A stretch of 64,000 nucleotides of DNA from Hsuehochloa calcarea (GCA_036346395.1 CM070611.1:23694473-23758472); one strand, 5' to 3'. Counted from the stretch's first letter, positions 11,501 to 24,518 are shown. A program made the numbers and translations. Notes: generated by a model not told the origin, from the letters alone.

Positions 11501-12300
11501 GTGATGCTTGAAATCATACACACACACAAATACTAAACATAATATCGGGTCTAGATGCGTTAAGATAAAGTAAATTACCAATCATAAATATATAAAACTT
11601 TAAATCTACCGGTTTACCTCCCTTGTTAAGGTCGGGATGACTGTTGGTTGCCATAGGAGTCTTGATGGGCTTTGCATCTTCCATACTAAATTTCTTTATC
11701 AAATCTTTGGCATACTTCATTTGGTTTATGAAGGCTCCATCCTTGAGTTGCTTGATTTGAAGTCCAAGGAAATAGATAAGTTCTCCGATCATCGATATTT
11801 TGAATTCCCTAGACATCATATCACCAAATCAACATAAATTTGGCAAATAAAGAAATCATTATTTAAAACTTTTGTAAACAAAGTTGAGTCAATTTTACCA
11901 ATTTTGAATCCTTTTGAAACTAGAAAATCTCTAAGGCGTTGATACCATGCTTTAGGATCTTGTTTAAGACCATAAAGCGTCTTGGAGAGTTTATAGATAT
12001 GATTAGAATTCTTAAGATCTTCAAAACTGGGTGATTGCTTAGCAAAAATAAGTTTGGATATTGTTTCATTTAGAAAAGCACTTTTGACATCCATTTGAAA
12101 TAATTTAATATCAAAGCTTGATGTAAAAGCAAGTAATATTCAAACTGACTCAAGTCTAGCTGTGGGAGCGAAAGTTTCAACGAAATCCAAACCTTCAACT
12201 TGAGAGAATACTTGAGCAACCAATCTTGTTTTATTTCTTATGACCATTCCATTTTTATCTTGCTTATTCCTAAAGACTCATTTTGTACTAAAGACGTTGT
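11500..12300 (-). pseudogene. RT3 reverse transcriptase, damaged active site
   Basis: Two frames carry the copia polymerase: 11816-12094 (MDVKSAFLN, YGLKQDPKAWYQRL) and 11514-11819 (FKISMIGELIYFLGLQIKQ, KTPMATN, RPDIMFSI). The catalytic box at 11825-11836 reads YVDL instead of the usual YVDD, followed by a frame change, so the second aspartate is lost. The enzyme could not synthesise cDNA. Confidence 0.9.
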
Positions 12301-14030
12301 GTTCCTTGGGTCTCTCCGCCAATGTCAAAACATCATTCCGGATGAAGTTATTGAGTTCTTCATGCATAGCATTTACCCAATCTGAATCATCAAGTGCTTC
12401 ATCTACATATTTTGGCTCAAGAGAAGAGATAAAAGAGTAATGTTCACAAAAAGAAGCGATACGAGATCGAGTTTGAACATCCTTACTTATATCACCTAAT
12501 ATTTTATCTATTGGATGATCGTTTGCTATAGCATTGTAAAATCTTGGTGGTGGGTAGGATGCTTGATCATCTTCCTTGATATCCTCTTGATCAATTTCAA
12601 TTTGATTTGTTATGGAAGAGGTAGGACGTTCGACTTGGGTGGAAGATGATCGGTCATTTGGATCTTCATTTCGCTTGATGTCTCTAATTTGCATATTCTT
12701 CATTACTTCCCTCAAAGCTTCATTTCCTACATCATCTAGATCACCTTGCTCTTCTTGATAGTCGTTATTTTCATTAAATTGAACATCATGTCTTTCTTTA
12801 ACCAAACCGGTGTTATCGTTAAAGACATGATAATCTTTGCTATTTGATGAATATCTAAGCAAGAAACCAACATCGTATCGACTTGCAAATTTTGAAAGAC
12901 GAACACCGCTTTTCAAAATATAATATTTGCAACCAAATATATGAAAATATGAAATATTTGGTTTTTTCCAATAAGAAGCTCATAAGAAGTCTTTTTCAAA
13001 AGACGATGCAAATAAAAACAATGTATGGCATGACAAGCGGTATTGATTGCTTCCACCTGAAAGCTATCAGAAGTATTAAATTCATCAAGTTTGTCCTAGC
13101 TATTTCAATTAATATTCGATTTTTTCTTTCTACAACTCCATTTTGCTCCAGAGTGTAAGTTGTGAAAAATTCATACTTTATTCCAAATTCATCACAAAAA
13201 TCTTCAATTTTAGAGTTCTTGAACTCGGAACAATTATCACTACGAATTTTTTTAATTTTTAAATCAAATTTATTTTGAGCCCTTTTTGCAAAACTTTTGA
13301 AAATGCCCAAGGTTTCAACTTTATCATCTAGGAAGAATACCCGTGTATATCTAGAGTAATCATTCACAATAACTAAATAATTGCTATTACTCCTGATACT
13401 CTTATATGTTGTTCGCCTAAACAAATCCATATGTAAGAGTTCCAATGGTTTAGAAGTAGACATGATACTTTTGGAAGGATGGGAATTTACAACTTGTTTC
13501 CCGGCTTGACAAGTATTACAAAGTTTATTCTTCTCAAACTTCACATCTTTCAAGCCAACAACGAAATTATGTTTGGAATTTTTTTTAAGTTGAATCATAC
13601 CAACATGAGCTAGCCTTCCATGCCAAAGCCAACCCAGAGACATTTTTGCAATCAAACATGTTTTCAAGCATGAATCATTTGAAGAAAAATCAACTAGATA
13701 AATATTTCCAAATCTAAATCCTTTAAAACATAAAGAGTTATTCTTTTCATTTAAAATAGAAACACCACCTTGAGAGAATGAACAAATTAAGCCAAGATCA
13801 CATATTTGAGCAACAGATAATAAATTGAAATTTAGAGATTCAACTAAAGATATATTAGAAATGGAAAGGTCATTTGAGATAGCGATTTTACCCAATCCTA
13901 TTACATTTCCTTTGCTATTGTCTCCAAAAGTGATTTCTTCATTCCCTATTCCATTCTTGAATATAGTGAATATTTATCTATCACCGGTCATATGTTGAGT
14001 GCATCCACTATCAAGCTCTCAATATTTTCC
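12278..14030 (-). pseudogene. RT3 protease and integrase
   Basis: The protease motif DSGCTQHMTGD lies at about 13982-14012, just downstream of a frame stop. The integrase follows in a 299-residue frame (12996-13895) with the zinc site (HGRLAH about residue 92, C..C at NTCQAG), LLHMD and IRSDNCSEF as catalytic Asp regions, and EQNGVVERKN with the Glu. A second frame (12278-12916) covers the integrase C-terminus and the acidic linker (NENNDYQEEQGDLDD) before reverse transcriptase. Frameshifts at about 12950 and elsewhere disable it. Confidence 0.88.
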
Positions 14031-15969
14031 ACCGGTCTTGTAGTTCACCTACAAAACAAGAATTAAGCTCTTTTAGATACCCAAATTTGTTTGAGTCCTC
14101 GGGGGTTAGTGACCAAGATTTTGAGCGCCCAAATGGTATTCATTTTGACGCCTAAAATTGAAATGCTAATAAATTTTACTACAACCTTTTCATATTTAGA
14201 TTTCAAAGCATATAGCATGGATCATAAGTGCCATAAGACTTGGCATTAGCACTAGAGCATGCATTTTGTAAATGACCAACACTAATATATTTTTTGTAAT
14301 ATTTTTTATTTTCTTTTACAAATCTTGTGGGCTTGTAAATTGATTACTTACCTTTCTTGGGAATAAACCCAAGTTCTTCCTTGTTGAATGAACATATATG
14401 CTCACTTAATAGCATGTCAAGGGTTGCTTTTCCCTTAAAGCATCTTTCCAGACTTTTGTTCAATTTTGTGATTTACTCTTTTAATTCATGATTTTCAACA
14501 ATGAGCAATGGATCATAGGCATTAGCCATATTAGCAATTGAATCAATTTTAGAACAATATGGCATAGATAACAAGTTATCACATGATGTATAAGTGCTAG
14601 ACGTAGATATAGCATTTGAAGGAACTTCTACTCTAGGCATCTCATTCATTAAATTACAAGTAATTCCAACATTCGAATGAGATTTTTCAATATCTTTTAG
14701 AAGAAGAATGCACCACCTTTAGCTCCTCATAAGAATCTTTTAGAGAGATATACTTTTTCTTCAAGACCTTAAATTTTGACTTCTCTTTTTCAACATATTC
14801 ATTCAAATCTTCAAGTATATCCATTAATTCATCATATGAAGGTTCATTATCATTAATCGATTTTACCTTATCTTCTTTTGTCATGAGGCATGTAGGAGTG
14901 GAGAATAGCGACGTCACTTCCTTGATGTCAATGCTGACAAGTCCTCTTTTTTTGGAGGATTCGTCATTGTCGGAGTCGGGGTCGGAATACTCTTCTCCTC
15001 AGTCTCATTCTCCAATGTGCGCTTATTTTTTCTATCTTTGTTAAGCTTCTTAAAAAGGTTCTTCTTGTTGTTGTATTATTTCTTCTTTGAGGACTTGCTC
15101 TAGTCATCCTCCTTGTTACGGTAATGAGAGGCAATGTGCCCCTTCTCATCACACTCATAACAATGAATATTGCTATAACGCTTGTTGTCATTAGATGATT
15201 GCTCTTTCTTGCTCTTGTCAAAGTTAAAGCTTCGATATGGGCGTCTTCTCATGAATTATTTTCATTCTCCTCACAAGCAGAGCGAATTATTCTTCGGAGT
15301 CTTCTTCTTCATCCTCTTCTTCACTTGATTCTGCTTTAGCCTTAAAAGCGGTAATCTTCTTTTTTTTAGGAAGATGACTCCAAAATCTCTTCCATGTCTT
15401 TCTTGTACAACTAATTTGTTATGAGGTTGCCTAAGAGTCCGGTTGGCACCATTCTTAGTAACTCGGGAGAGTTGATAAATAACGTCACCAACATCTCATA
15501 TTTATCGGGTAGAGCCTTAAGCTTCTTGCGCACAATATCAACATCAAGCAAGTTAGTGCCAAGACCTTTGAGTTCATTTATAATGTTGTTGAGTCTAAAC
15601 TATATCTCGGTGATGTTTTCATGAGGCAACATTGTAAATGTCTCATATTTGATCATAAGCCTATGCAATTTGGCTTCTTTAACCGTAGATGTGCCCTCAT
15701 GAATTTTCGAGAGCGTAGTCCATATCTCATGAGTGGTTTCAAGATTACTCACTCGATTGAACTCATCCGCATTTAAAGCTCCAAATAGAGTGTTCATCGC
15801 TTGAGCATTGAGGTGGGAGTTTCGTTCCTCAAGATATGTGGGGTGTGTAGGATGAAGTGCCATAACGAAATCCTCACTAACAATTCTCCATATGCTTGGG
15901 CTCATGACCATTAAAAAAATAGACATTCTAATTTTCTAATAAGCATTTTTTGATCCATCAAATAAAGGA
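14030..15969 (-). pseudogene. RT3 gag, major part
   Basis: The N-terminal capsid part is in 15600-15969 (KTPLFDGSKNAY, PSIWRIVSEDF, LETTHEIWTTLSKIHEG), and resembles SIRE-type gags. Downstream is a zinc knuckle near 15170-15215 (CYECDEKGHIASHY) in which the last cysteine has become tyrosine. A Lys/Glu-rich coiled-coil-like segment follows at 14687-14917 (ILEDLNEYVEKEKSKFKVLKK). Several stops, including one at 15600-15602, break the frame. The first codons lie at 30430-30478 across the RT4 insertion. Confidence 0.85.
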
Positions 15970-15974
15970 GTCTT
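15970..15974. repeat. Left target-site duplication of RT4 (GTCTT)
   Basis: GTCTT directly precedes the RT4 left LTR and is repeated at 30425-30429 directly after the right LTR. The duplicated bases belong to RT3 gag. Confidence 0.93.
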
Positions 15975-16511
15975 TGTTAGTGATGTGCCCAAGAGGCAAT
16001 CATAAACAATACGGTTTTATAGGCTAAGAGGGATATTGATCCATATGGGACTAGGGTTCTATTGGGCCTACAACGTGGAAGCCCATTAGCATGCTATATA
16101 AATATATAGAGGCGGGGCTGCAAGTATAAGATGATGAACCATGGCCGCCACCTCCCCTTGGCTGTATCCCGAAACCCTAGCCGGGCGCGCGGTGCTAGCA
16201 CACCAGCGCACGGCGTTCCATCCCGAACGTGTGGACTCTGTGGAGGCGCCACATTCTTCTTTGTCTTGATTGGCGAAAAGCGCAAGGCTATTGCGTAGGA
16301 CTCGAGCAGAAGACATTCAGTTCGTGAAACGATCGAATGTTTCTTCTGCATCAACGCGTATCTATGTTGGACCGGGCTGCTCCAACTCTTGTTTGGCTGC
16401 GCAGCGCATCTAGTAGTAACTATCCATGACTCCCTTACACGTATGTTTTCTGGTTGAACACGGTAGAAAATCAATTGTTGTAGCTAGCGTAGCCTACCTG
16501 TTTACCTTTCA
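15975..16511 (+). repeat. RT4 5' LTR (537 bp)
   Basis: It begins TGTTAGTGATGTGCCC and ends CACCTTTCA-like (TTACCTTTCA), with the primer site one base later. The 3' LTR matches it with scattered changes. A TATA-like TATATAAATA lies at 16095-16104 and could be the element's promoter. Confidence 0.93.
16095..16104 (+). promoter_or_regulatory. TATA-like box in RT4 5' LTR
   Basis: TATATAAATA about 120 bp from the LTR start, in the element's coding direction. The 3' LTR has the variant TTTATAAATA at the same place. Its role is inferred from position only. Confidence 0.5.
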
Positions 16512-16512
16512 G

Positions 16513-16524
16513 TGGTATCAGAGC
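16513..16524 (+). other. RT4 primer binding site
   Basis: TGGTATCAGAGC, complementary to initiator Met-tRNA 3' end, one base after the LTR. Confidence 0.95.
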
Positions 16525-17145
16525 AAAACTGTGTAGTATGTGGTCTGGATCATGCGCTTGTAGATGATATGTTGTTTGTAGTACATGTGATCTATTACTG
16601 TTCTTATACTAGTTTCATGTGATGGATCTTTCGGTGCACGGGTTGATAAGATCAATCGGTCATAGGGGTTGAAATATGTATGAGTTGATAGCATCATATG
16701 GCCAAAAAGATTAGTTCGTGCTCCTTCTTTTGATGTACACGCGACTTGCCCCTACCGGCTGGTATCACCATCGGGGCTAACTGCACGCACAGTCAATAGA
16801 TCGAGCCAACAGATCGATGTCTTGTGTTGCGGTCTCCTCAAGAATACCGATTGCGATGATCAATGTGATTGATCTAATGAAAATTGAGACATTTTGAATG
16901 GCTCGGATTTGGGTTGATTTGATCGGGCCCGATGAGATTTTCATAGCGATTTCATAGATGCGATCTATGTAATTCCATGAGGTAGATTGTTATACAAACA
17001 CATTCTTGTCAGGGTGGTAGAATGCGTTCTACGCTTAACTTGTTTTTGCAGGGAATGATGTGAATGGTATAGCATAGATGTATATGTGATGCATGTGTGT
17101 TTTGGCGGCCTGTGTGTCGTATTAATCACAGCTGGGTACAAACCT
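16525..17145 (+). other. RT4 leader, first part (no gene)
   Basis: This is untranslated sequence between the primer site and gag. It has only short chance frames. It continues at 21200 after the RT5 insertion. Confidence 0.75.
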
Positions 17146-20100
17146 TGTGAGACCCCGGTTTATCGGGCTTGTAATGCTTAACCATCCACTTGGTCCTAGC
17201 ATCACAAATCAGATAATCCGAGACTCGAGACATGTATACTTCCCAGAATGCAGTATACACACCTCTTTACAAAGTTCATGCATCAATTCCATTCATTCAC
17301 ATGGAACCGAAGCAAGAACAGCAACCAGAAGATAACATAAATAAAGGATAGTCATTACAAAAGAGAGGCCGACCGGCCAAATGACAAATACATAAAGGAA
17401 ATTAACAGCGGAAGCAAAAGTGCCATAAGATGGCCATAAACAAAAGAGCCAATCAGTGTGCCTTTAACCCACAAGGCAACCGACCGGACCGCCAGGCTAG
17501 TCGTCGAATCCACAACACAACTCACAAAAGTGAGGCCCTTGGGGCTCACCTTCTTCCTCTGCAAACAAAAGCAGCCCAGCAAAAACTGGGTGAGTACTTT
17601 GAATGTACTCGCAAGATATATAAGAATGATAACAGATCTATACAATAACTATATGCAAGCTTATTTAAGTGGAGCAGGATAGGACTCAAATTGGTAAGCA
17701 TAAAGCAAGTTTTATTTGCAATAATGTAATAGATTGAAGGCAATTTTGCAATCTGATTTTATCGATAAAAGCAGAGTAATCAAGTAGCAACAACAGAAAA
17801 GCAGTCACGGAAGTGACTAAACCATTAGTCACCACAACAATAGCATGAATTACCCATTCATGCCAACCATGTCAAATTTTAATTTAAAAGGTTGTAGTCT
17901 AGTTCTTGCGACCTTACCAAGCATGTCCATAACCTAGGGCGAGGCTATTCGAATAGATTTATACCTGCAGGTGTACCAATGTACCCACACGCCGGATCGC
18001 CTTTTGCCACTAGATTAAGCACACTTCCTTAGGTATGCCGCACGGCTAAGTCCTCTGAGACATTTCCCATATTGTGAATTATTCACGAGCCGCCCGTATG
18101 GATAGAAACCCATACGTTGTGTCGAGTCATTGTAAAGCCTCGGTCAACTACCCGTCGCAGTAAAGCCTTGGACAACTACAATGCTCCTCGAGGTGGAGAG
18201 CCTACCCTGAATCTCCACCACCGCACACCCAACACAAGAACACGAGAACACATATCATGTTTCACACACACACACAACCCCCTCCTGCGACTCGGAGATA
18301 ACCCACGCCAAACTACTAAGTCAAGAGAGGTCACATATCCCTCTCGCGTGGTTAGCACGCATAAGCGCTTGGCTTAGTGACACAAGTAACACTTCGGTCC
18401 TTAAGGACCTGGGCACCTTTCCTTGTCACACCCAACAATCACACCAACATGCCATTGTGCCCAAGTCAAATCATTTTGTTTCATTTTCGGTTTTTACAAA
18501 ACAAAAGCATAAGGTGCTGAACCAAAAATAAACAAAATGATTTGTGTGATCAAGGTCATCGACTAAGTCGATAACCGCCCAATTCTACCGTAGCTAAGCA
18601 TTTCTAAGCATGACATCGCAAAGGCGTTAAAAGAGCATAATTAAATCACGGGCTCTAATTCACCAAATGATATTAATAACTTATGGTTGTGGCGGGGATA
18701 ACATTTTAATGGCAACAATGCATTAGGAATAGCTACCTCTAAACAGGGCAAAAATAATTGGACACAAAAGCAATGCATACATATAGTTTGTAAATAAGAT
18801 ATTAGACTTTGAGAGTAATGGGACATTTATGATCAAATATCTTGCCTGCTTGCTGTGGGTCAAGGTGTTGCTGAGGATCAATAATATTATCCACGTGCTC
18901 TTCGGATCCTAACGAGAAAGCAAAAAGCAACCGATAAGAACGAATAAAACGCAAAGACCCAACAGTAAACCTTCTCCAAAAATTCTAAAATTTTTACAGT
19001 AGCAAGGTCTTGATTTATAATGAATTTAGCAACAAGAACCAATTGATTTGGATTCTTAATGCCAAAGATATGACCAAAACAATTTTGCTCAGCTTTTATA
19101 AATAAAAAATGCTACTATTCATTAGCAAAAATTTCTGGAGCTATACTGAGTTTGGAAACATTTTTAAATTAAAGTCTAGTTAAAAACATAACCAACAAAA
19201 TTTGAATCAACCGAAAAGGATTTGAAATGAATTAGTTATGCATTTTACAAGTTATCACATTTTTCAGTTGATAAATAAATCTCTTTGGGAAAATCAGAAT
19301 TTAGAAATGACGTGGCCGAACGAGGAGCGTCGATCTCGGATCCGACGGTCCGCGTCCCCTGCGCTAACGCGCAACCGCGCGAAACCAACCTCGTCGTTAA
19401 CCGTTGGATCGGATCCAACGGTCCACGATTCCACTTTGGTCGGGCGCGAGCGATCCGGGACATCTGTCGTCCGCCGTTGGATCAGATCCAACGGTCCACG
19501 TGGAGGGAGCGTTCGGCGGTCCGAACGTTCACGCAGCGCCGCGAGCCGTGGATCTGGGATCCAACGCTCGCGCGGACTTCGCATCGGGACCATTGATCTT
19601 AGATCCAACGGTCCCGCAGGCCAAGACGCGATGAATTCAAAATTTTCCACGCGATCGTGGGCGTAGATCTAAGGATCGGCGGTTCGCATCGACTCACGTT
19701 CAAACCATCGTCTGTTTTGTCGGCAAAAGCGACGGGGAGGAGCGGCTTCGCCGCCGGCGGCTCGCCGCGGCGGTGCGAGCAAGTGCCCAAAATGGGTCCC
19801 AAACATCATTGCGCACCTAAAGGTACCAACGAATTACCGCGGTGGACTGAGCGTCGGCAGCGGAGGGGACCGTGACCGAAATGACCAAAACGAAAAATGC
19901 AAGCGTGCTCACCGCGGTTCAAGGGAGCAGTGCGGCCACTAGGGACTAAGAGGAGCTACCGAGCGCAATGGACGCCGCCGAGGAGAGTCGGTGCCGGGCG
20001 AAGAAGAACGCGGTTTCGGTACCGAAATTGGGAAATCCGAATTCAGCTCGTCCTGGACAAATTGAATCGAATTGAGTGAGGTTAAGCTTCAGTGAGTAGA

Positions 20101-21199
20101 GGAGAGCAGAGGAGCAAAGACTTGTGGAAGAAAACCCCACCGCACCGACTTCACCGAAGCTCCAAAACCGTCGATGGCGTGAGAGCTTCCGAGAATCTGT
20201 GGCTCTAGCGGGCTTGTGAGTGCTAGCTAGAGCTGCGGTGTTGCTAAAGGAAGCTAAGGAGAAACCAAGGAGCTTAAATAGCCGGGGATGGCGAGAGGGC
20301 ACCGGCGATAACCCTCCGGTCAAACCGCCGTTGAGCGCGAGAGCGACGGAGCGATTGGAGAGTGGGCGCTGAGGAGGAGCACGACGGGCATTAAATGCGC
20401 TCGAGATAGCCGTTTAAAGGCGACCGTGGAGTGGACAGGACGCCGCGGCTTTTCTCCTCTGCACGCCATGGCCGACGCTGACGCGCGAGCTGATCGGAGG
20501 AAGGAGACGACTCGTCGATCGTCGGATTGAAATCGAACGGTTGAGTTAGATCGGGTGGATTAGAACGATTCCATCGTTCAACTGGTCGAGGGCCGTTCGA
20601 TGCTGATCCAACGGCTCACGACCTGCACACCCGATCGACCGCGCCGGGGCGATTAGTTGACTGGACCGAGTCCATTGGCTCGAGCCCGAGTCTGGTTCGG
20701 ACCCGAGGAACAGTGCAAACCAATTAGAAATTGAATTTTAAATATCTAAGTTTTGAGGAATTATTTGAGGTAGCAAACAAACTCCAAAATTTATGAAATT
20801 TTAACTGGAGCTTGCTGACAGCAGGAGGAACCTCCCATAAAATTTTCAGAGATTTTCGTGCACTGAATTATTCTCCCGAAATTCTAGAAGAGGGGAAAAT
20901 AGGGTTTGACCAGTTTGACTTGCCTCCAAAATTATCAAATAATTTCTAAAAATCATGAGATAATTCAGAGGTGTTGCCAAGCCTCCCTAGAACTCAGGTA
21001 AGAGGTTTCCAAGGGTTTGGCAAAAGACCTTTGCCAAGGAGGGTTTTTGATTAGAGTCAACAGATAATTCAAATTGGATTTTCCATAATTCTTTTGAAAA
21101 GAATTACCAAAAATAGCCAAGTCTTCAAGATGCAAGAAAAGTTTTAATTTCTTTTGATTTTCTTACATTTGAAACACAAACCAGTTTTGAGATGTTACA
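17146..21199 (-). mobile_element. RT5: long gypsy-type LTR without interior, in RT4 leader
   Basis: The 4054-bp block starts TGTGAGACCCCGG and ends GAGATGTTACA. It has no gag, pol, primer site or polypurine tract, which fits a solo LTR. It shares layout with RT6 and RT10: an early segment with a CGGCTATTCGAATAGA-like string (17940-17960), an AT-rich middle and a GC-rich late part. The terminal GATGTTACA and this resemblance give the minus orientation. The flanks AACCT and AGGCC do not form a clear duplication, so the ends may have mutated or recombined. Open frames inside (such as 19238-19666) are by-products of GC-rich LTR sequence. Confidence 0.75.
19320..19640. repeat. Palindromic GATCCAACGG cluster in RT5
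   Basis: About five near-copies of a palindrome built from CGTTGGATC and GATCCAACGG lie at roughly 19340, 19400-19425, 19470-19500, 19555-19565 and 19590-19610. Related weaker copies occur near 20520-20620. The arms are complementary, so each copy can form a short hairpin. Confidence 0.75.
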
Positions 21200-21980
21200 A
21201 GGCCGTTCTTTAATTGTATAACGACCTGCGTGTCGACTTGTGATGCTTGAGCTCCTCATGTAATTCATTTGCTAGCTATTAGTTGTAATAGTTTAGTTCT
21301 TTACCATGGAGGCTTCAAGCATGATGACAAAGGGGACAGGAAGTGTGGCGAAGGACATCACTGTGGAACCATGTGATGGCGACCACTACGATTGAAAAGG
21401 ACATACCATTCACAGTTTAATGTGATTATATGCATGTGATGTTTATTTCCTGTCATAACATTCTTTGATGCCATACCTGTAGAGGATGTATTTTTCATGA
21501 TAGAATAGCTTCTCTAAAAAAATTAAGAATTTATTTGATGCCCTTCCGATCACTGCGCCTATAAGAATTACGATCATTGTTTGGTAAGTCTGCCAAAGCA
21601 GAGTACCACCAACTATCTTGATCTAATAGGGTCGATGTCGGACATCCACATGCATAGTGTTGGTTTACGTGACAAGACTATCAAATTGGATTTGCGCCTT
21701 GGGGCATGGTGTTGGGAGCCGGGGCATTGGGTGCCACCCAACAAACAAGAGTCACATAAGATGTGATTAGCAAGCGTTGCTTACCTACGTCACTAGGTTT
21801 CTAGCGGTGATGCCAAAGCTCACTAGAACTTAGATGAACATGGATCTTGACCACTATATATCGTTAGAGGGAAGACGATTACAAAACATATAGTGGGAGT
21901 GTCTTTTGTTAAATTGTTTAATGGAAGATCAATCATGAACATAGTGCTGAACTTTGCTTGTTTATTTTCTATTGTAGATT
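21200..21980 (+). other. RT4 leader, second part (no gene)
   Basis: The leader resumes after RT5 and runs to the gag start codon at 21981. The only frame over 60 codons (21581-21766) has no recognisable motif and is treated as chance. Confidence 0.7.
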
Positions 21981-22800
21981 ATGGCTGCTTCTAGTAACAA
22001 TTCTGGTTTTAACTTGCGATCTGTTCTTGAGAAAGAAAAACTCAATGGAACGAATTTTATTGATTGGTACCGCAACCTGAGAATTGTTCTCAGACAAGAA
22101 AAAAGGGAATACGTTCTTGAGCAACCCTACCCCGATGAACTCCCTGAGGGTGCAAACGTTGCCACCCGCAAAGCTTATGAGAAGCACTGCAATGATTCAC
22201 TCGACATTAGCTGTCTCATGCTTGCTACCATGTCCTCTGAGCTTCAGAAGCATTATGAGAATGCAGATGCTCACACTATGATCGAAGGACTGCGTGACAT
22301 GTTTGAGAACCAAGCTAGGACCGAGAGGTTTAACATTTCAACGTCCTTGTTTGCGTGCAAGCTGGCGGAAGGTAGTCCAATCAGTCCTCATGTGATCAAG
22401 ATGATTGGTTACATTGAGAGCTTGGAGAAGCTTGGTTCTCCCCTTAATCCTGATCTGGCTACGGATGTTGTTCTCCAATCTCTCCCTCCGAGCTATGAGT
22501 AGTTCATTATGACTTTTCATATGAATAGCATGGAGCAATCATTGACTGAATTGCATGGGATGCTTAAGACAGCAGAGGAAAGCATTAAGAAAAACACCAA
22601 TCATGTGATGATGGTTCAAAAGGGGAATAAAAAAGGAAGCGTTGGACGCCCAAAGGCAGAGGAAAAGGAAAGGTTCCTAATGAGCACCCTAGCTCTAAGC
22701 CAAAGCCAAATGGGAAGGTCAAATCTTGCCCTTCTCCTGATGATGAATGCTACCACTGCCATGTCAAGGGGCATTGGTCTAGGAATTGTAAGAAATACAT
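21981..22800 (+). pseudogene. RT4 gag with CCHC zinc knuckle
   Basis: The 173-residue frame starts MAASSNNSGFN and carries the copia gag signature LNGTNFIDWYRNLRIVL (residues 20-36), the VLEQPYPDELP segment and RTERFN...LFACKLAEGS. A TAG at 22500-22502 interrupts it; the same frame then continues as FIMTFHMN to about 22670, where it shifts. A zinc knuckle CYHCHVKGHWSRNC is readable at about 22749-22790 in another frame. The protein would form the particle and bind element RNA. It is broken by at least one stop and one frameshift. Confidence 0.9.
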
Positions 22801-23293
22801 GGAGGATCTGAAAAAGAAGAAGGGAAGCGAGACTTTTGCTTCAGGTATAAATGTTATAGAAATTAATCTTGCAATTTCTTCTGGTGAATCTTGGGTATTT
22901 GATACCGGATCGATGATTCATACTTGCAAATCGTTGCAGGGTCTAAGAAGGACTAGAAGTTTTGCGAGAGGCGAGTTGGACGTGCATGTCGGCAATGGAG
23001 CAAAGGTTGTTGTACAAGCTGTCGGTACTTATCACTTGTCATTACCTTCAGGATTAGTTTTGGAATTAAATAATTGTTATTACATTCCAGCCTTGAGTAA
23101 GAACATCATCTCTTCTTCATGTTTGGAGGAAGATGGTGGTTATGAGTTCGTAATAAAGAACAAACGTTGTTCTATTTATTTGAATAATATACTCTATGCA
23201 CATTATCCATTGTTGAATGGGTTATATGTTCTTGATCTTGAGGATAAGCACATCTATAATATTAATACAAAGAGGTCATGCCTAATGATTTGA
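22790..23293 (+). pseudogene. RT4 protease region
   Basis: A 164-residue frame follows the zinc knuckle. It contains the aspartic protease active site WVFDTGSMIHTC (about residues 33-44), then VGNGAKVVVQAVGTYHLSLPSG and CYYIPALSKNIISSS, which are typical of copia protease and the start of integrase. The frame ends at 23293, out of register with the integrase that begins around 23278. Confidence 0.88.
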
Positions 23294-24518
23294 ATCCCGC
23301 TTTTATTTGGCATTGTCGCTTAGGTCATATAAATGACAAACGCATAGAGAAGCTCCATAAAGATGGTCTACTCAACTCATTTGATTTTGAATCATTTGAG
23401 ACATGCGAGTCTTGTTTACTTGGCAAGATGACAAAGGCGCCTTTCACCGGTCATAGTGAGAGGGCAAGAGACTTGTTGGGACTTGTACATACCGATGTAT
23501 GTGGACCAATGAGCTCGATGCTGAGGTGGTTTTCAGTATTTCATTACTTTTACCGATGACTTTAGTAGATATGGATACTTCTACTTAATGAGGCAGAAGT
23601 CTGAATCGTTTGAAAAGTTCAAAGAATTTCAGAATGAAGTACAAAATCAGCTAGGCAAGACAATTAAAATTCTGCGATCTGATCGTGGAGGTGAATATTT
23701 GAGCCATGAATTTGGTGAACATCTAAAGCGATGTGGAATTGTTCCACGGTGACTCTGCACGCGCCTCGGTGGAGCAGGGTATCGAGCGGAGGAACCGGAC
23801 CTTGTTAGACATGGTTCGGTCAATGATGTGCCAATCCGATCTTCCATTGTCCTTCTAGGTATATGATCTAGAAATTGCTGCGTTTACACTAAACAGAGTT
23901 TCATCTAAATCAGTGGAAAAGACACCATACGAGAAATGGATCGGGAAACGTCCTGGATTGTCTTTCCTTAAGATATGGGGTTGTGAGACTTATGTGAAAC
24001 GTTTGACGTCTGATAAGCTCCATCCTAAATCTTATAAATGCTTCTTTGTTGGGTATCCTAGGGAAACCAAAGGATATTATTTTTACAATCAGGAAGAAGG
24101 GAAAGTGTTTGTCGCTCGGAACGGTATCTTTTTGGAAAAAGAGTTTCTTTCAAAAGGTTTTAGTGGGAGCAAGGTGCAGCTTGAAGAAATTCGGGAAACA
24201 TCTAAAAATCTGTCAGCTCCTATTGAACCTCAACAGGATGTACAAGATGTTGTACAACCGGTTATGGAGGCACCGGCCCCACTTAGGTCTACAAGGGCAC
24301 ATCGTGTAACTGAAAAGTTCACGCTCCTAACCACGGGACAACGCGACATAGTGTTATTGGACAATGATGAGCCCAAGAGCTACACGGAAGCAATGATGGG
24401 ACCAAACTCTGAAAAATGGCCTAGAGCCATGAGGTCTGAAATAGAATCCATGCATGATAATCAAGTTTGGAACTTGGTGGATCCACCTGATGGTGTAAAA
24501 ACTATTGAGTGTAAATGA
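23278..24518 (+). pseudogene. RT4 integrase, frameshifted and ending in a stop
   Basis: The zinc-binding start (WHCRLGHIND, CESCLLGK) and first Asp region (LVHTDVCGPM) lie in 23278-23559. The next part (DDFSRYGYFYLMRQKSE, LRSDRGGEY) is in another frame to about 23745. The Glu region is recognisable as GIERRNRTLL near 23780-23810 but its neighbourhood is scrambled. The C-terminal part (TPYEKWIGKRPGLSFLKIWGC, FVGYPRETKGYYFY) is open from 23913 to 24518, where a TGA stops it just before the reverse transcriptase domain. Confidence 0.9.

Larger units (their letters stand above)
10876..15974 (-). mobile_element. RT3 body: SIRE/Maximus-like Ty1/copia element, 3' LTR lost
   Basis: On the minus strand the order is gag, protease, integrase, reverse transcriptase, RNase H, which is the copia order. 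The 3' end stops within about 60 bp after the pol stop region, with no polypurine tract or LTR, and joins RT2. The gag N-terminus and 5' LTR continue at 30425, because RT4 inserted at 15970-15974. The LTR start (TGTAGGATC), primer site and two-part gag resemble RT8 and RT9, so RT3 is placed in the same clade. Confidence 0.9.

Noticed and set aside
16086..16474. 126-codon and 76-codon minus-strand frames
   Set aside because: They lie within the RT4 LTR and recur in the 3' LTR at 30157-30387.
17146..21199. RT5 as a protein-coding transposon
   Set aside because: No gag, pol or transposase motif appears in any frame, and both ends have LTR signatures.
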